Counted from the stretch's first letter, positions 44,887-54,209 are shown. The stretch is DNA of 64,000 nt from Pseudofrankia saprophytica (GCF_000235425.2 NZ_KI912266.1:2476305-2540304); one strand, 5' to 3'. A program made the numbers and translations. The notes: generated by a model from the sequence alone, not told the origin.

Positions 44887-45396
44887 TTACAAAAAAGTGG
44901 CGAAGAGGCCGTCGAACAGGGCGTCGGCGATGTCGGGGTCGACGACGATCTCGCGCTCGTCGTTGCGGCGGCGCAGGCACGAGGTGAACTTGCCCGAGCG
45001 GGTGACCGCGACGGCGACCCGGATGTCCTGGCGCTCCGGATGCCTGGTCGCCCAGACGTCGATCTCGTGATCCTCGTAGGGAATCTCTTCCTCGGCGCTC
45101 GGCGGCAGTACCACCAGCTCGGTGACGAGCACGCAGCCCTCGACCTCGTCCGGCCACCCGATCGTGCCCAGCATCTGCTCGAGCGGGCCCTCGGGGAGGT
45201 TCTCCTGCTCGATGGGGGTCAGCTGCCGTGACGCCGCCTCGCCGAGGTGATCGGTCAGGCTCGGGTCGTAGGCCAGCAGGTCCGCGGTGTGTGCGAGCGC
45301 GAAGAGCCGGTGAGGCTGGTTCCAGCCGCCTGTGGCGACGTACCGCTCGAGCTCGAGCACGACCTCGGTCAGCTCCGGGAGATTTGGGCTCGTCAC
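44887..45396 (-). CDS. PPA1309 family protein
   Basis: 169 residues of a conserved actinobacterial family of unknown function. Typical features: an N-terminal acidic helical stretch (ELTEVVLELERYVATGGWNQ), the PHRLFALAHTADLLAYDP segment, IGWPDEVEGCVLVTELVVLP, and VRVAVAVTRSG-type core. GTG 45396 has GAGAGG 8 bases upstream. It is divergent from the UPF0182 gene. Confidence 0.88.
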   Translation of the reverse strand: MTSPNLPELTEVVLELERYVATGGWNQPHRLFALAHTADLLAYDPSLTDHLGEAASRQLTPIEQENLPEGPLEQMLGTIGWPDEVEGCVLVTELVVLPPSAEEEIPYEDHEIDVWATRHPERQDIRVAVAVTRSGKFTSCLRRRNDEREIVVDPDIADALFDGLFATFL

Positions 45397-45539
45397 GGGC
45401 CCATCCTCTCTGATCGGCCCAGACGCCTCTCGGGCCACCCCGGACTGCTGGCGTAGGTTGCCCGTAGTGGGCCAAAGCCCGAGCGCCAGGTCGACTCGGG
45501 GGAAGGCGGGCCAGAGCCTGAGGGCACGGAGGATGCACT

Positions 45540-48500
45540 GTGGCAGCGCAACCGTCTGAGCGGGGAGCGCCGAAGGGCGCGGTCCGCCGGCCGTTCATCA
45601 CCCGGCTACGCGTGATCGTGCCGCTGCTCGTGGTCGTCCTGTTGGTGATCTTGTTCTTCGCGCTCACGCCGGTCTACACCGACCTGCTGTTCTATCGGTC
45701 GGTCAACTTCAGCAAGGTCTTCACCACGGTCCTGTGGACGCGGGTGCTGCTGTTCGTGCTGTTCGGCGCCGTGATGGCGGTCGCCGTCGGCACCAACCTG
45801 GTGCTGGCCTACCGGCTGCGCCCGCCGGTGCGGCCGTTGTCGGTGGAGCAGCAGAACCTGGAGCGTTACCGGTCCGCGGTCGAGCCGTACCTGCTCATCG
45901 TCCTGCTCACGGTGACGGCGCTGTTCGGCCTCGCGGCCGGCCTGTCGGCGGCCGGGCGGTGGCGAACCTGGCTGCAGTGGGTCAACGGGCAGTCGTTCGG
46001 CGTGCGTGACCCGCAGTTCCACCGGGACATCAGCTACTACGCCTTCACGTACCCGTTCTATCGGTTCCTGTTCGGCTTCCTGCTGAGCGCGGTGATCCTC
46101 TCGCTGGTGGTGGCCGTGATCACCCACTACCTGTTCGGGGGCATCCGCATCCAGCCCCCGCGGGAGCGGACCGCCAGCGCGTCGATGGAGCGGGTGACCC
46201 CGGCGGCGAAGGCACACCTGTCGGTGCTGCTGGGGCTGCTCGCGCTGCTCAAGGCGTGGGGCTACTACCTGGACCGGTTCGGGTCGGTCTTCTCGTCGCG
46301 CGGGGTGGTGTCGACGGGCGCGGGCTACACCGACGTGCACGCCGTGCTGCCGGCGAAGCTCATCCTGCTGTTCATCTCGCTGGCCTGCGCGGGCCTGTTC
46401 ATCTACAACATCTTCCAGCGCGGGTGGACGCTGCCGCTGCTCGGCGCCGGAATCCTCGTGCTGTCCTCGGTCGTGATCGGCGGTATCTACCCGGCGATCG
46501 TCCAGCAGTTCCAGGTGAAGCCGAACGAGGCGTCCCGGGAGGCGCCGTACATCACCCGCAACATCGAGGCGACGCGCGCGGCCTATGGGATCGCGGACGT
46601 GAAACCGCAGGACTACCGGCCGGCGACGAACGTGAGCGCGGACGCCGTCGCCGACGATGTCGGAACCGTCTCCAATGTCCGGCTGCTCGACCCGAACAAG
46701 CTGTCGCGGACCTTCACCCAGCTCCAGCAGTTCGGCAACTACTACGGCTTCCCGGACACCCTCGACATCGACCGGTACACGGTCGGCACCGGCTCGGGCG
46801 CCACCCGTGACTACGTCGTCTCCGTTCGCGAGCTCGACCAGAGCGGGCTCGCGCCGGCGCAGCGCAACTGGATCAACGAGCACCTGATCTACACGCACGG
46901 CAAGGGATTCGTCGCGGCGCCGGCGAACACCGTCGAGGGCGGTAAGCCCGTTTTCACCGTGGGAAACCTGCCGCAGACCGGTCCGTTCAACATAACCAAG
47001 AACCAGATCTACTTCGGGGAGCTCTCACCGGAGTACTCGATCGTCGGCACGAAGCAGGCCGAGATCGACGGCGCGGGTGACTCCCAGAACCAGGCGACCA
47101 CGAGCTACGACGGCGATGGCGGGGTCTCGATCGGCTCCATGTTCAACCGTTTCGTCTTCTCTGTCCGCTTCGGGGAGAAGAACATCCTCTTCTCGTCCGA
47201 CATCACCGACCATTCGCGGATCCTCTATGAGCGCAACCCACGCGACCGGGTCGCCAAGGTCGCGCCGTGGCTGACGCTCGACGGTGACCCGTACCCGGCG
47301 GTCGTGAACGGCCGGGTGACCTGGATCCTCGACGGCTACACCACGTCGGACGGCTACCCGTACTCCGACCGCAACGCCCTCGGCGAGGTCACCGCCGACG
47401 CGGTCACCGGGCAGAACCGCACCCAGCAGGGTTCGAATCAGATCAACTATCTCCGCAACTCGGTCAAGGCCACCGTCGACGCCTACGACGGGACCGTGAC
47501 GCTCTACGCCTTCGACGAGAAGGACCCGGTGCTGCGGACCTGGATGCGCGCCTTCCCCGGCACGGTGAAGCCGGCCAAGGAGATTCCGACCGCGTTGAAG
47601 GCGCACTTCCGCTACCCCGAGGACCTCTTCAAGGTGCAACGGGACGTGCTCGCCGACTATCACGTGACCAATCCCCGGGCGTTCTACTCGCAGGAGGACT
47701 TCTGGGGCGTCTCGCCGGCGCCGGATGACGCGAACAAGGATCAGCCGCCCTTCTACGTGTACAGCCAGCTGCCCGGCCAGAAATCGCCGTCGTTCAACCT
47801 GACGTCGCCGTTGATCTCCAGACGGTCATCGAAGCTGGCCGCGTACGTCGCTGTCTCCAGCGATCCGGGTAACTATGGGAAGTTCGAGGTACTGCGCCTG
47901 CCGCAGGGGGTGACGATCAACGGGCCGGCCCAGGTGCAGAACCTGATAGAGACCAACGGCCCGGCAGCCCAGAAGCTCCTGGCCTGGCGAGGGAACAGCT
48001 CCAACACCACGATCGAGACCATCGAGGGCAACCTGCTCACCCTGCCGGTCGCCGGCGGCCTCGTGTACATCGAGCCCTACTACGTCCAGGCCAGAGACGC
48101 GTCCAGGTATCCGACCCTGCAGGGCGTCGCGGTCGTGTTCGGCGACAAGGTCGCGTTGGAGGACTCGCTGCAGGCCGCGCTCGTCAAGGTGTTCGGCGAC
48201 GGGGCCGGAGCGGCCGCGGCCGGCGCCGGTACCACTGGCGGAGGCGGCGGGACCGGGCCGCCGTTGGCCCAGGACGGCACCACCACGTCACCGTCGCCCT
48301 CACCCTCGACGAGCGCGTCACCGACCCAGGCTCCCGCCGGCGCGAGCCCCGAGCTGCTGTCTGCGATCACCGACCTCAACAGGGCCCGCACGGACGAGGA
48401 GCAGGCACTCGAGAAGTCCCCGCCGGACTGGGCGGCCTTCGGCGCGGCGCGGACGGCCGAGGACAAGGCGATCGCCCGGATCAACGGGCTGACAGGCGCC

Positions 48501-48584
48501 AGCACGCCCTCGGCCTCGCCGTCACCCTCGGCCGCGCCGCCGTCCACGACGACACCGTCGCCCAGCGCCGGTCCGTCCGGCTAG
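45540..48584 (+). CDS. UPF0182 family membrane protein
   Basis: 1014 residues. Seven or so N-terminal membrane helices (LRVIVPLLVVVLLVILFFAL, FTTVLWTRVLLFVLFG and others) followed by a large extracytoplasmic domain that begins near residue 350, and a disordered Ser/Thr/Pro C-terminus. Conserved family segments: LLFYRSVNFSKVFTTVLWTR, VRDPQFHRDISYYAFTYPFY. GTG 45540 has GGAGG 7 bases upstream. Function unknown; Rv3193c in M. tuberculosis sits beside the PDZ-Lon gene as here. Confidence 0.93.
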   Translation: MAAQPSERGAPKGAVRRPFITRLRVIVPLLVVVLLVILFFALTPVYTDLLFYRSVNFSKVFTTVLWTRVLLFVLFGAVMAVAVGTNLVLAYRLRPPVRPLSVEQQNLERYRSAVEPYLLIVLLTVTALFGLAAGLSAAGRWRTWLQWVNGQSFGVRDPQFHRDISYYAFTYPFYRFLFGFLLSAVILSLVVAVITHYLFGGIRIQPPRERTASASMERVTPAAKAHLSVLLGLLALLKAWGYYLDRFGSVFSSRGVVSTGAGYTDVHAVLPAKLILLFISLACAGLFIYNIFQRGWTLPLLGAGILVLSSVVIGGIYPAIVQQFQVKPNEASREAPYITRNIEATRAAYGIADVKPQDYRPATNVSADAVADDVGTVSNVRLLDPNKLSRTFTQLQQFGNYYGFPDTLDIDRYTVGTGSGATRDYVVSVRELDQSGLAPAQRNWINEHLIYTHGKGFVAAPANTVEGGKPVFTVGNLPQTGPFNITKNQIYFGELSPEYSIVGTKQAEIDGAGDSQNQATTSYDGDGGVSIGSMFNRFVFSVRFGEKNILFSSDITDHSRILYERNPRDRVAKVAPWLTLDGDPYPAVVNGRVTWILDGYTTSDGYPYSDRNALGEVTADAVTGQNRTQQGSNQINYLRNSVKATVDAYDGTVTLYAFDEKDPVLRTWMRAFPGTVKPAKEIPTALKAHFRYPEDLFKVQRDVLADYHVTNPRAFYSQEDFWGVSPAPDDANKDQPPFYVYSQLPGQKSPSFNLTSPLISRRSSKLAAYVAVSSDPGNYGKFEVLRLPQGVTINGPAQVQNLIETNGPAAQKLLAWRGNSSNTTIETIEGNLLTLPVAGGLVYIEPYYVQARDASRYPTLQGVAVVFGDKVALEDSLQAALVKVFGDGAGAAAAGAGTTGGGGGTGPPLAQDGTTTSPSPSPSTSASPTQAPAGASPELLSAITDLNRARTDEEQALEKSPPDWAAFGAARTAEDKAIARINGLTGASTPSASPSPSAAPPSTTTPSPSAGPSG

Positions 48585-48593
48585 CGGCATCGC

Positions 48594-48627
48594 GATGGGG
48601 CCGCCCAGCCGGCGGCCCCATCGTTTT
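48594..48627 (+). terminator. Intrinsic terminator after UPF0182 gene
   Basis: A perfect 12-bp stem (GATGGGGCCGCC and complement) around CAGCC, then GTTTT; it starts 9 bases after the stop. Confidence 0.85.
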
Positions 48628-48653
48628 GACAGCCCCCGCCGACCGTCTGATAC
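48626..48653 (+). promoter_or_regulatory. Promoter of first initiator tRNA
   Basis: TTGACA (48626-48631), 16-base spacer, TGATAC (48648-48653), then the tRNA 14 bases downstream. It overlaps the tail of the preceding terminator. Confidence 0.6.
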
Positions 48654-48667
48654 GGTGGTTTCACCGA

Positions 48668-48741
48668 CGCGGGGTGGAGCAGCTCGGTAGCTCGCTGGGC
48701 TCATAACCCAGAGGTCGCAGGTTCAAATCCTGTCCCCGCTA
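48668..48741 (+). tRNA. Initiator tRNA-fMet (CAT), copy 1
   Basis: 74-nt tRNA with anticodon CAT in the loop CTCATAA, three G-C pairs at the bottom of the anticodon stem, and a C1-U72 mismatch at the acceptor end; these are the marks of the bacterial initiator. T-stem starts with G-U. CCA is not encoded (ACGAA follows). A perfect 17-bp hairpin follows at once. Confidence 0.95.
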
Positions 48742-48744
48742 CGA

Positions 48745-48781
48745 ATTCAGGCCCGGAGATCGTGGATCTCCGGGCCTGAAT
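48745..48781. terminator. Terminator after tRNA copy 1
   Basis: A perfect 17-bp stem with the loop GTG (48745-48761 with 48765-48781); serves both the tRNA and the convergent kinase gene. Confidence 0.85.
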
Positions 48782-48792
48782 ATTGTGATGCG

Positions 48793-49734
48793 TCAGATCT
48801 CCCCTCCCGCGGACACGCCCAGGGCTGCGTCCAGCTCGGCGCGGGTGGGCGGGTCGGCACCCTCCCTTCCCACCGTCAGCGCCGCGACGACGGAGGCCTG
48901 GGTCAGTACGTCGAACCACCCGCTGTCGTCGAGAGTCCGGAGAGCCTCGCGCCGCGCGGACCCGAGCAGGCCCAGGCGCCAGAGCCGGTCGATCACCCCC
49001 GCGCAGAAGGCATCTCCCGCCCCGATCGTGTCCACGACCTCGACCCGGTGGGCGGGCGCGGCGACGACCGCGCCCGGCGTGACGCACAGCGACCCGCGGG
49101 CGCCTAGCGTCACCACCACCGCACTCGGCCCCAGCCCGAGGAGTCGTTCGGCGGCCTGGGCAGGCGCCAGCCCCGGCAGCAGGTGCGCGAGATCCTCGTC
49201 GGACGTGGTGACCACGTCCGCGAGTCGCACGATGCGCTCGACCCGTGTCCGCAGACCCTCGACGGCTCCCATCGCGGCCGGGCGTAGGTTGAGGTCGTAG
49301 GTAACGGTCGCGGCTGGGGCCAGGCCGCGGATGAGTTCGGCCACGTGCTGGGCACCGGGCGGGAGCACGGCACCGAACGATCCGGTGTGTACCACCACGG
49401 GCCGCGCGGCTGGAGGGTCGGGAGCGACGTCCCAGTCGAGGTCGAAGACGTATGACGCGTTGCCGTCGGCCCGCAGCCGTGCCTGGGCAGTCGACGTCCG
49501 CGGTCCGCGCTGGGCGAGCAGCTCGATGCCCTCGTCGCGGAAGTGCGCCGCCAGCCGCGCGCCCCGGCGGTCCGTCCCGAGCCGGGTGGCCAACGTCACC
49601 GGATGGCCGAGCCGGGCCAGCCCCACCGCGACATTCGCCGGACTTCCGCCAGGTCGCTCGCGAAGCGAGCCGTACGCGCCGTGCAGCACGTCAACGAGCG
49701 CCTCGCCGACGACCAGTGCGCTCCCGGGCCTCAC
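48793..49734 (-). CDS. PfkB family carbohydrate kinase
   Basis: 313 residues. Ribokinase-family fold: GGSPANVAVGLARLG near the N-terminus and the C-terminal DTIGAGDAFCAG, whose Asp is the catalytic base and whose preceding GAG is the anion hole. Phosphorylates a sugar, probably the one imported by the adjacent ABC system. GTG 49734 is set just after AGGGCGCG. It is the last gene of the operon transcribed from the LacI-bound region. Substrate not decidable from sequence. Confidence 0.92.
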   Translation of the reverse strand: MRPGSALVVGEALVDVLHGAYGSLRERPGGSPANVAVGLARLGHPVTLATRLGTDRRGARLAAHFRDEGIELLAQRGPRTSTAQARLRADGNASYVFDLDWDVAPDPPAARPVVVHTGSFGAVLPPGAQHVAELIRGLAPAATVTYDLNLRPAAMGAVEGLRTRVERIVRLADVVTTSDEDLAHLLPGLAPAQAAERLLGLGPSAVVVTLGARGSLCVTPGAVVAAPAHRVEVVDTIGAGDAFCAGVIDRLWRLGLLGSARREALRTLDDSGWFDVLTQASVVAALTVGREGADPPTRAELDAALGVSAGGEI

Positions 49735-49792
49735 CGCGCCCTGGCCACGGCAGCCGCGGTCATCGCCTGGAGCGGCATGCCGGCGTCGATCG

Positions 49793-50617
49793 TCATGGCG
49801 CCGCACGTCCCGGGGTCTCGGCCAGCGTCGTGGCGCCGGTCATGATCGCGACGGCCTCGGACATCGTGTGCGACCTCGGCGTGATCACCCCGGCCGACCG
49901 CCCGAGCCGCTGAATCTGGATCCGGTCCGCCACCTCGAACACGTTCGGCATGTTGTGGCTGATCAGAATCACGGCGAGCCCGCGTTTCTTCACCTCCTCG
50001 ATCAGGCGGAGCACCTGGGCCGTCTCCTTCACGCCCAGCGCGGCCGTCGGCTCGTCGAGGACGACGAGCTTGCTGGCGAAGGCCGCGGCACGCGCCACCG
50101 CGACCGCCTGCCGCTGGCCGCCGGAGAGGGTCTCGACCGCCTGGCCCATGTTCTGCAGGGTCCCGATGCCGAGTTCGGTCATCGAGCGCTCGGCGCTGGC
50201 GCGCATCTCCTTCTTGTCGAGCATGCGCAGGACGGAGCCGAGGACGCCCTTACGGCGCACCTCGCGCCCGAGGAACAGGTTGCTCGCGATGTCGAGGGCC
50301 GGTGCCACCGCGAGCGTCTGGTAGACGGTCTCGATTCCGGCGGCCCGGGCGTCCTGCGGGCGCTTGAACTGCACCGGGGAGCCGTCGACCAGAATCTCGC
50401 CGGCGTCGGGGATGTAGGCCCCGGTGAGACACTTGATCAGGGTGGACTTGCCGGCGCCGTTGTCGCCGATGATGGCCAGAACCTCGCCCGGGTAGAGGTC
50501 GAGGTCGACGCCGTCGAGGCCGACCACCCGGCCGAAGGTCTTCACGAGCCCGCGGGCCTCGAGGGCGGGGACCCGGCGTTCGGCCGCGGCTAACGGCTTG
50601 GTCATCGTTGTGCTCAT
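49793..50617 (-). CDS. Sugar ABC transporter ATP-binding protein (single domain)
   Basis: 274 residues. Walker A GDNGAGKST, signature LSGGQRQAVAV, Walker B LVVLDEPTAAL and the switch His in ISHNMP. It is a single ATPase domain, like FrcA-type subunits, rather than the double RbsA form. ATG 50617 overlaps the permease stop (ATGA), so the two are coupled. It powers import with the permease and binding lipoprotein. Confidence 0.94.
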   Translation of the reverse strand: MSTTMTKPLAAAERRVPALEARGLVKTFGRVVGLDGVDLDLYPGEVLAIIGDNGAGKSTLIKCLTGAYIPDAGEILVDGSPVQFKRPQDARAAGIETVYQTLAVAPALDIASNLFLGREVRRKGVLGSVLRMLDKKEMRASAERSMTELGIGTLQNMGQAVETLSGGQRQAVAVARAAAFASKLVVLDEPTAALGVKETAQVLRLIEEVKKRGLAVILISHNMPNVFEVADRIQIQRLGRSAGVITPRSHTMSEAVAIMTGATTLAETPGRAAP

Positions 50618-51648
50618 GCTCGCACTTTCCTGATCCACTGGTCGACACCCACGGCGGCGATGACGAGGATGCCGATGGCCAGCACGCGGTACTGGTCGTC
50701 GACCCCCGCGAGTGACAGGCCGCTGCGGAACACCCCGACGATCAGTGCGCCGATCAGCGACCCGACCACGACACCGCGGCCGCCGAAGAGGCTGGTTCCG
50801 CCGATCACGACGGCCGTGATGCTCTCGAGATTCGCGTCTGTCAGCGCATTGGGGCTGGCGGCCCCGGCGCGGCCGATGAGGATCCACGCGGTTATCCCGA
50901 AGATCACCCCGGCCGCCACGTACACCGACAGCAGCACCCGGCCTACTCTGATGCCCGCGAGCCTCGCCGCCTCCGCGTCGTTGCCGACTGCGTAGACGTG
51001 CCTGCCCCAGGCCGTCTGGCCGAGCGCGTAAGCCGCGAGGACGTACATCACCGCGACGAGCACGACCCCGGTGGTGATCCGGAACCGGCCCGCGCCGAAG
51101 GTGTCGCCCGTCCAGCTCAGCACGTCGGGCATGGACGACGCCTGGATGCTGCGCGCCTTGGAGTAGAGCAGCCCAAGCGCCGTGAAGACGCTCAGCGTGC
51201 CGAGCGTGGCGATGAATGGCGGCACCTTCAACCGCATGACGAGCAAGCCGTTGACGAGGCCGCCCAGCGCGCCGAGGGCGACGCCGATCGCGATCGCGAG
51301 CCCGCCCGGCAGGCCCTGCTCGGCGGCGAGCTTGGCCATCACCATCATGGAGAGCAGGGTGAGCGCGCCGACGGAAAGGTCGATGCCCGCCGTCAGGATG
51401 ATCAGCGTCTGGCCGATCGCCAGCGCCGCCACGATCGCTACCTGCTGGAGAACCAACGAGAGCGACTGCGCGGAGGAGAACCTCGGGTTGACGATCGTGA
51501 ACACGACGAACGAGGCCACCAGCACGAGGATCGGGCTGATCGTGGGATGCCCGTGCAGGAGGTGCTGAACCGACTGCGTCGGCGACCGGCGCCGAGCGGC
51601 GAAGGCCTCAGCCGCCATGGCTGGCTGGTGCGGGATGGTGGTTGACAC
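50614..51648 (-). CDS. Sugar ABC transporter permease
   Basis: 344 residues with about ten membrane helices and the BPD_transp_2 core (AIGQTLIILTAGIDLSVGAL, AAEQGLPGGLAIAIGVALGA, VVIGGTSLFGGRGVVVGSLI). The resemblance is to ribose/fructose-type permeases. GTG 51648 has GGAGG 5 bases upstream. It stands 19 bases downstream of the binding-protein gene, so one operon. Confidence 0.94.
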   Translation of the reverse strand: MSTTIPHQPAMAAEAFAARRRSPTQSVQHLLHGHPTISPILVLVASFVVFTIVNPRFSSAQSLSLVLQQVAIVAALAIGQTLIILTAGIDLSVGALTLLSMMVMAKLAAEQGLPGGLAIAIGVALGALGGLVNGLLVMRLKVPPFIATLGTLSVFTALGLLYSKARSIQASSMPDVLSWTGDTFGAGRFRITTGVVLVAVMYVLAAYALGQTAWGRHVYAVGNDAEAARLAGIRVGRVLLSVYVAAGVIFGITAWILIGRAGAASPNALTDANLESITAVVIGGTSLFGGRGVVVGSLIGALIVGVFRSGLSLAGVDDQYRVLAIGILVIAAVGVDQWIRKVRA

Positions 51649-51667
51649 AGGTTCCTCCGTCCCGGTC

Positions 51668-52780
51668 TCAGCTGACGGTGCCCCAGCAGATCTTGCTGGC
51701 CTCGTCGGTTCCGATGCTGTCGACGCCCGCCGCCGGCTTGTCAGTGACCAGCGCCGCGCCGGTGTCGAAGAAGTCAAGGCCCGGCGAGGTGGCCGGCTTC
51801 GCGCCGCCCTTGGCGATCTGGGCGATGGCCTCGACGCCGAGCTGGGCCATCTTGAGCGGGTACTGCTGCGAGGTGGCCGCGAGCGTGCCGTCCTTCACCT
51901 TGCTGACGCCGAGACAGCCGCCGTCGACAGAGACGATGGTCGCCTTCTTGCCCGCCGCCGCGAGGGCCTCGGACGCCCCGATCCCGGCCGGCTCGTTGAT
52001 CGAGTAGACCAGGTTGATGTTCGGGTTCTTGGCCAGGCAGCGCTCCATGGCGCTCTTGCCGTCGGGCTGGGCGCCGTTGGTCGGCTCGTTGCAGGCGATC
52101 GTGTACCCGCCGCCGCTGTAGGTGCCGGTCTTGGCCTCGTCACCGTTCTTGGTCTTGTCCTTGACGTCGATCCCCATGCCAGTCAGAAAGCCCTGGTCGC
52201 GGTTGTAGTCCACGGAAACGATCTTGTCGTTGAAGAGGTCAAGCATCGCGATCACGACGTCTTGGCCCTTCATGGTCTTGGCCGCCCACTGGCCGATGAG
52301 CTCGCCGGCCTTGAAGTTGTCGGTCGCGTAGGTGATGTCGACGGTGTCGGCCGGGTCGGGCGGGGTGTCGAGCGCGATCACGTAAAGGCCGGCGTCCCGA
52401 GCCTTCTTGATCGCGGAGTTCACGCCCGGCCCGTTCGGGGTGATGAGGATGCCGTCCTGGCCGGCCGCGATCGCGTTCTCGATGAGCGTGATCTGGCCTT
52501 CCTCGTCGCCGTCCTCCTTGCCCGCGCCGACGGTGAGGTCGACGCCCTGTTCCTTGGCGGCCTTCTTGGCGCCCTCCTGCATCGCGACGAAGAACGGGTT
52601 GATCGAGTCCTTGGTGATCAGCGAGACCGAGACCGTGTCGGACCCGGAGCCGGACCCGGAGCCGCCACAGGCCGCCGTGGCGGTGACGGCGGACAGTAAG
52701 ACGGCCGCGCAGGCGATTCGGTGAACGCGGGAGCGGACCCGGCCGGACGCCGTGGGTCGGGTGTGGCGGGTTCGGTGCAT
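51668..52780 (-). CDS. Sugar-binding lipoprotein (periplasmic-binding-protein type 1)
   Basis: 370 residues. Signal with lipobox ending TAAC (Cys 38), then a PBP1-type fold: VSVSLITKDSINPFFVAMQE, AIAAGQDGILITPNGPGVNS and YATDNFKAGELIGQWAAKTM; C-terminal DKPAAGVDSI. Delivers a monosaccharide to the permease. ATG 52780 has GAGAAGG 9 bases upstream. It is the first gene of the operon and divergent from the LacI gene; two operators lie between. Confidence 0.93.
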   Translation of the reverse strand: MHRTRHTRPTASGRVRSRVHRIACAAVLLSAVTATAACGGSGSGSGSDTVSVSLITKDSINPFFVAMQEGAKKAAKEQGVDLTVGAGKEDGDEEGQITLIENAIAAGQDGILITPNGPGVNSAIKKARDAGLYVIALDTPPDPADTVDITYATDNFKAGELIGQWAAKTMKGQDVVIAMLDLFNDKIVSVDYNRDQGFLTGMGIDVKDKTKNGDEAKTGTYSGGGYTIACNEPTNGAQPDGKSAMERCLAKNPNINLVYSINEPAGIGASEALAAAGKKATIVSVDGGCLGVSKVKDGTLAATSQQYPLKMAQLGVEAIAQIAKGGAKPATSPGLDFFDTGAALVTDKPAAGVDSIGTDEASKICWGTVS

Positions 52781-52826
52781 CGTGGCGGCCCTTCTCTCGG
52801 CTGTCCGGCTGACCTCGGCCGGACCA

Positions 52827-52838
52827 GACAACGTTGTC
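52827..52838. promoter_or_regulatory. LacI-type operator 1 (binding-protein side)
   Basis: GACAACGTTGTC, a perfect 12-bp palindrome with the CG centre usual for LacI-family sites. It lies just downstream of the likely operon promoter, so it could block initiation or elongation. Confidence 0.75.
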
Positions 52839-52841
52839 AGG

Positions 52842-52872
52842 CGATAGTTCTAGCCGGATGGCCCCGTGTCAA
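52842..52872 (-). promoter_or_regulatory. Likely promoter of the sugar operon
   Basis: On the minus strand TTGACA (52872-52867) then a poor -10 (TAGAAC or AACTAT, 52852-52842). Operator 1 lies immediately downstream. Confidence 0.5.
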
Positions 52873-52901
52873 GCCTCATATGTCTGGATGCTGGGTATGA
52901 T

Positions 52902-52915
52902 TGACAGCGTTGTCA
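52902..52915. promoter_or_regulatory. LacI-type operator 2 (regulator side)
   Basis: TGACAGCGTTGTCA, one base from a perfect palindrome and sharing its core with operator 1; centre-to-centre 76 bp. A TATGAT (52896-52901) just upstream may be the -10 of the regulator gene. Confidence 0.7.
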
Positions 52916-52952
52916 GGACCCGGTCCCACTGGTTTTCGGAGGGAGGCCGCGC

Positions 52953-53975
52953 ATGCGCAAGCGCGCCACCATGACGGACGTCGCCGCCTTGGCTGGCGTG
53001 AGCCTCAAGACCGTCTCGCGGGTCGTCAACGGCGAGCCGGGGGTATCACCCGATCTGGTCGAGCGGGTCCGCCGAGCCGTCGAGCAGCTCGACTACCGGC
53101 ACAACCTGGCGGCGAGCAACCTACGGCGCGGGGTGCGCACCCAGACGATCGGCGTGCTGCTCCATGACCTCCGTAACGAGTACGCCGCGGAGCTGCTGCG
53201 CGTGATCGACGACCATGCCCGGCCGCTCGGCGTCGCGGTGCTCGCGTCGAGCCTCGACGACCACGAGGACCGCGAGCAGGTTCTCGTCCACGACATGGTC
53301 ACGCGGCGCGTCGACGGGCTCGTGCTGATGCCGGCCAGCCCGGACCAGAGCTACCTGCTCCCGGAGGTCCGAGCGGGCCTCCCCGTCGTCGCCGTGGACC
53401 GGCCCGCGGCGGGCCTCGCGGTCGACACCGTCGTCGTCGACAACCGGGACGGCGCCCACCGGGCGACCGAGTACCTTCTTGGCCGAGGCCACGTTCGCGT
53501 CGCGTGTCTGACCGACCGCGGTCGGCTGTGGACCGCGCGGGAGCGGCTCCGCGGGTACATCGAAGCGATCACGGAAGCTGGCCTGCCCGTCGACGAGCGG
53601 GTCGTCGTCAAGGACCTGGCTACCGCCGCCGATGCGACGGCGGCGACCCGTGCGCTCCTCGATCTCGCCGATCCGCCTACCGCGGTGTTCGCCGGCCGCA
53701 ACGACCTGTCGGTCGGCGTCGTCAGGGCGCTGCGTGAGCGCGCCCTCGAGCGCAGGGTCGCGGTCGTCGGCTTCGACGACTTCCCCTTGGCCGATCTGAT
53801 GAGCCCGGCTGTCACGGTGGTCAGCCAGCAGGTGGCCGAGATCGGCGCGACCGCGGCACAGCTGCTTTTCGCCCGCATGCACGGCGAAGCGCCCACGCCA
53901 CGGACCGTGGTGGTGCCGACCCGGCTCATCGAGCGCGAGTCCGGGCTGATCCCCGTGCCGGTCACGTCTGCCTGA
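52953..53975 (+). CDS. LacI-family transcriptional regulator
   Basis: 340 residues. N-terminal LacI helix-turn-helix (MTDVAALAGVSLKTVSRVVN) with the hinge YRHNLAASNLRRG, then a periplasmic-binding-like ligand domain (AVDRPAAGLAVDTVVVDNRD, VAVVGFDDFPLADLM). It should repress the divergent sugar operon through the two operators and be relieved by the sugar or its phosphate. GGAGGGAGG lies 9 bases before the ATG. Confidence 0.94.
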   Translation: MRKRATMTDVAALAGVSLKTVSRVVNGEPGVSPDLVERVRRAVEQLDYRHNLAASNLRRGVRTQTIGVLLHDLRNEYAAELLRVIDDHARPLGVAVLASSLDDHEDREQVLVHDMVTRRVDGLVLMPASPDQSYLLPEVRAGLPVVAVDRPAAGLAVDTVVVDNRDGAHRATEYLLGRGHVRVACLTDRGRLWTARERLRGYIEAITEAGLPVDERVVVKDLATAADATAATRALLDLADPPTAVFAGRNDLSVGVVRALRERALERRVAVVGFDDFPLADLMSPAVTVVSQQVAEIGATAAQLLFARMHGEAPTPRTVVVPTRLIERESGLIPVPVTSA

Positions 53976-54209
53976 CGGCAGCCCGCGCCAGATCGCGCTC
54001 GCGTCCTCCTGGCGTGCGAGCTGATCTGAACCGACACTGCGTTCGAGGAACGGCCACCGTGACATCAGGGCGACGAGGCGTCCACGGCGTCGGTATCCTC
54101 CGGGCCCGCGCCCGGGACGAGGCACGCCCGCCGTCGCTGACCGAGCCGGCCGCGTTGCGTGGGTAGGTCTACGAGCTCCTCGAGACGGCTTCCTTTGAAG
54201 TCCGCCGTT
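53976..54209. other. Intergenic region after LacI gene
   Basis: No gene seen in the 234 bases before the tRNA promoter; frames are short and off-character. Confidence 0.3.
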
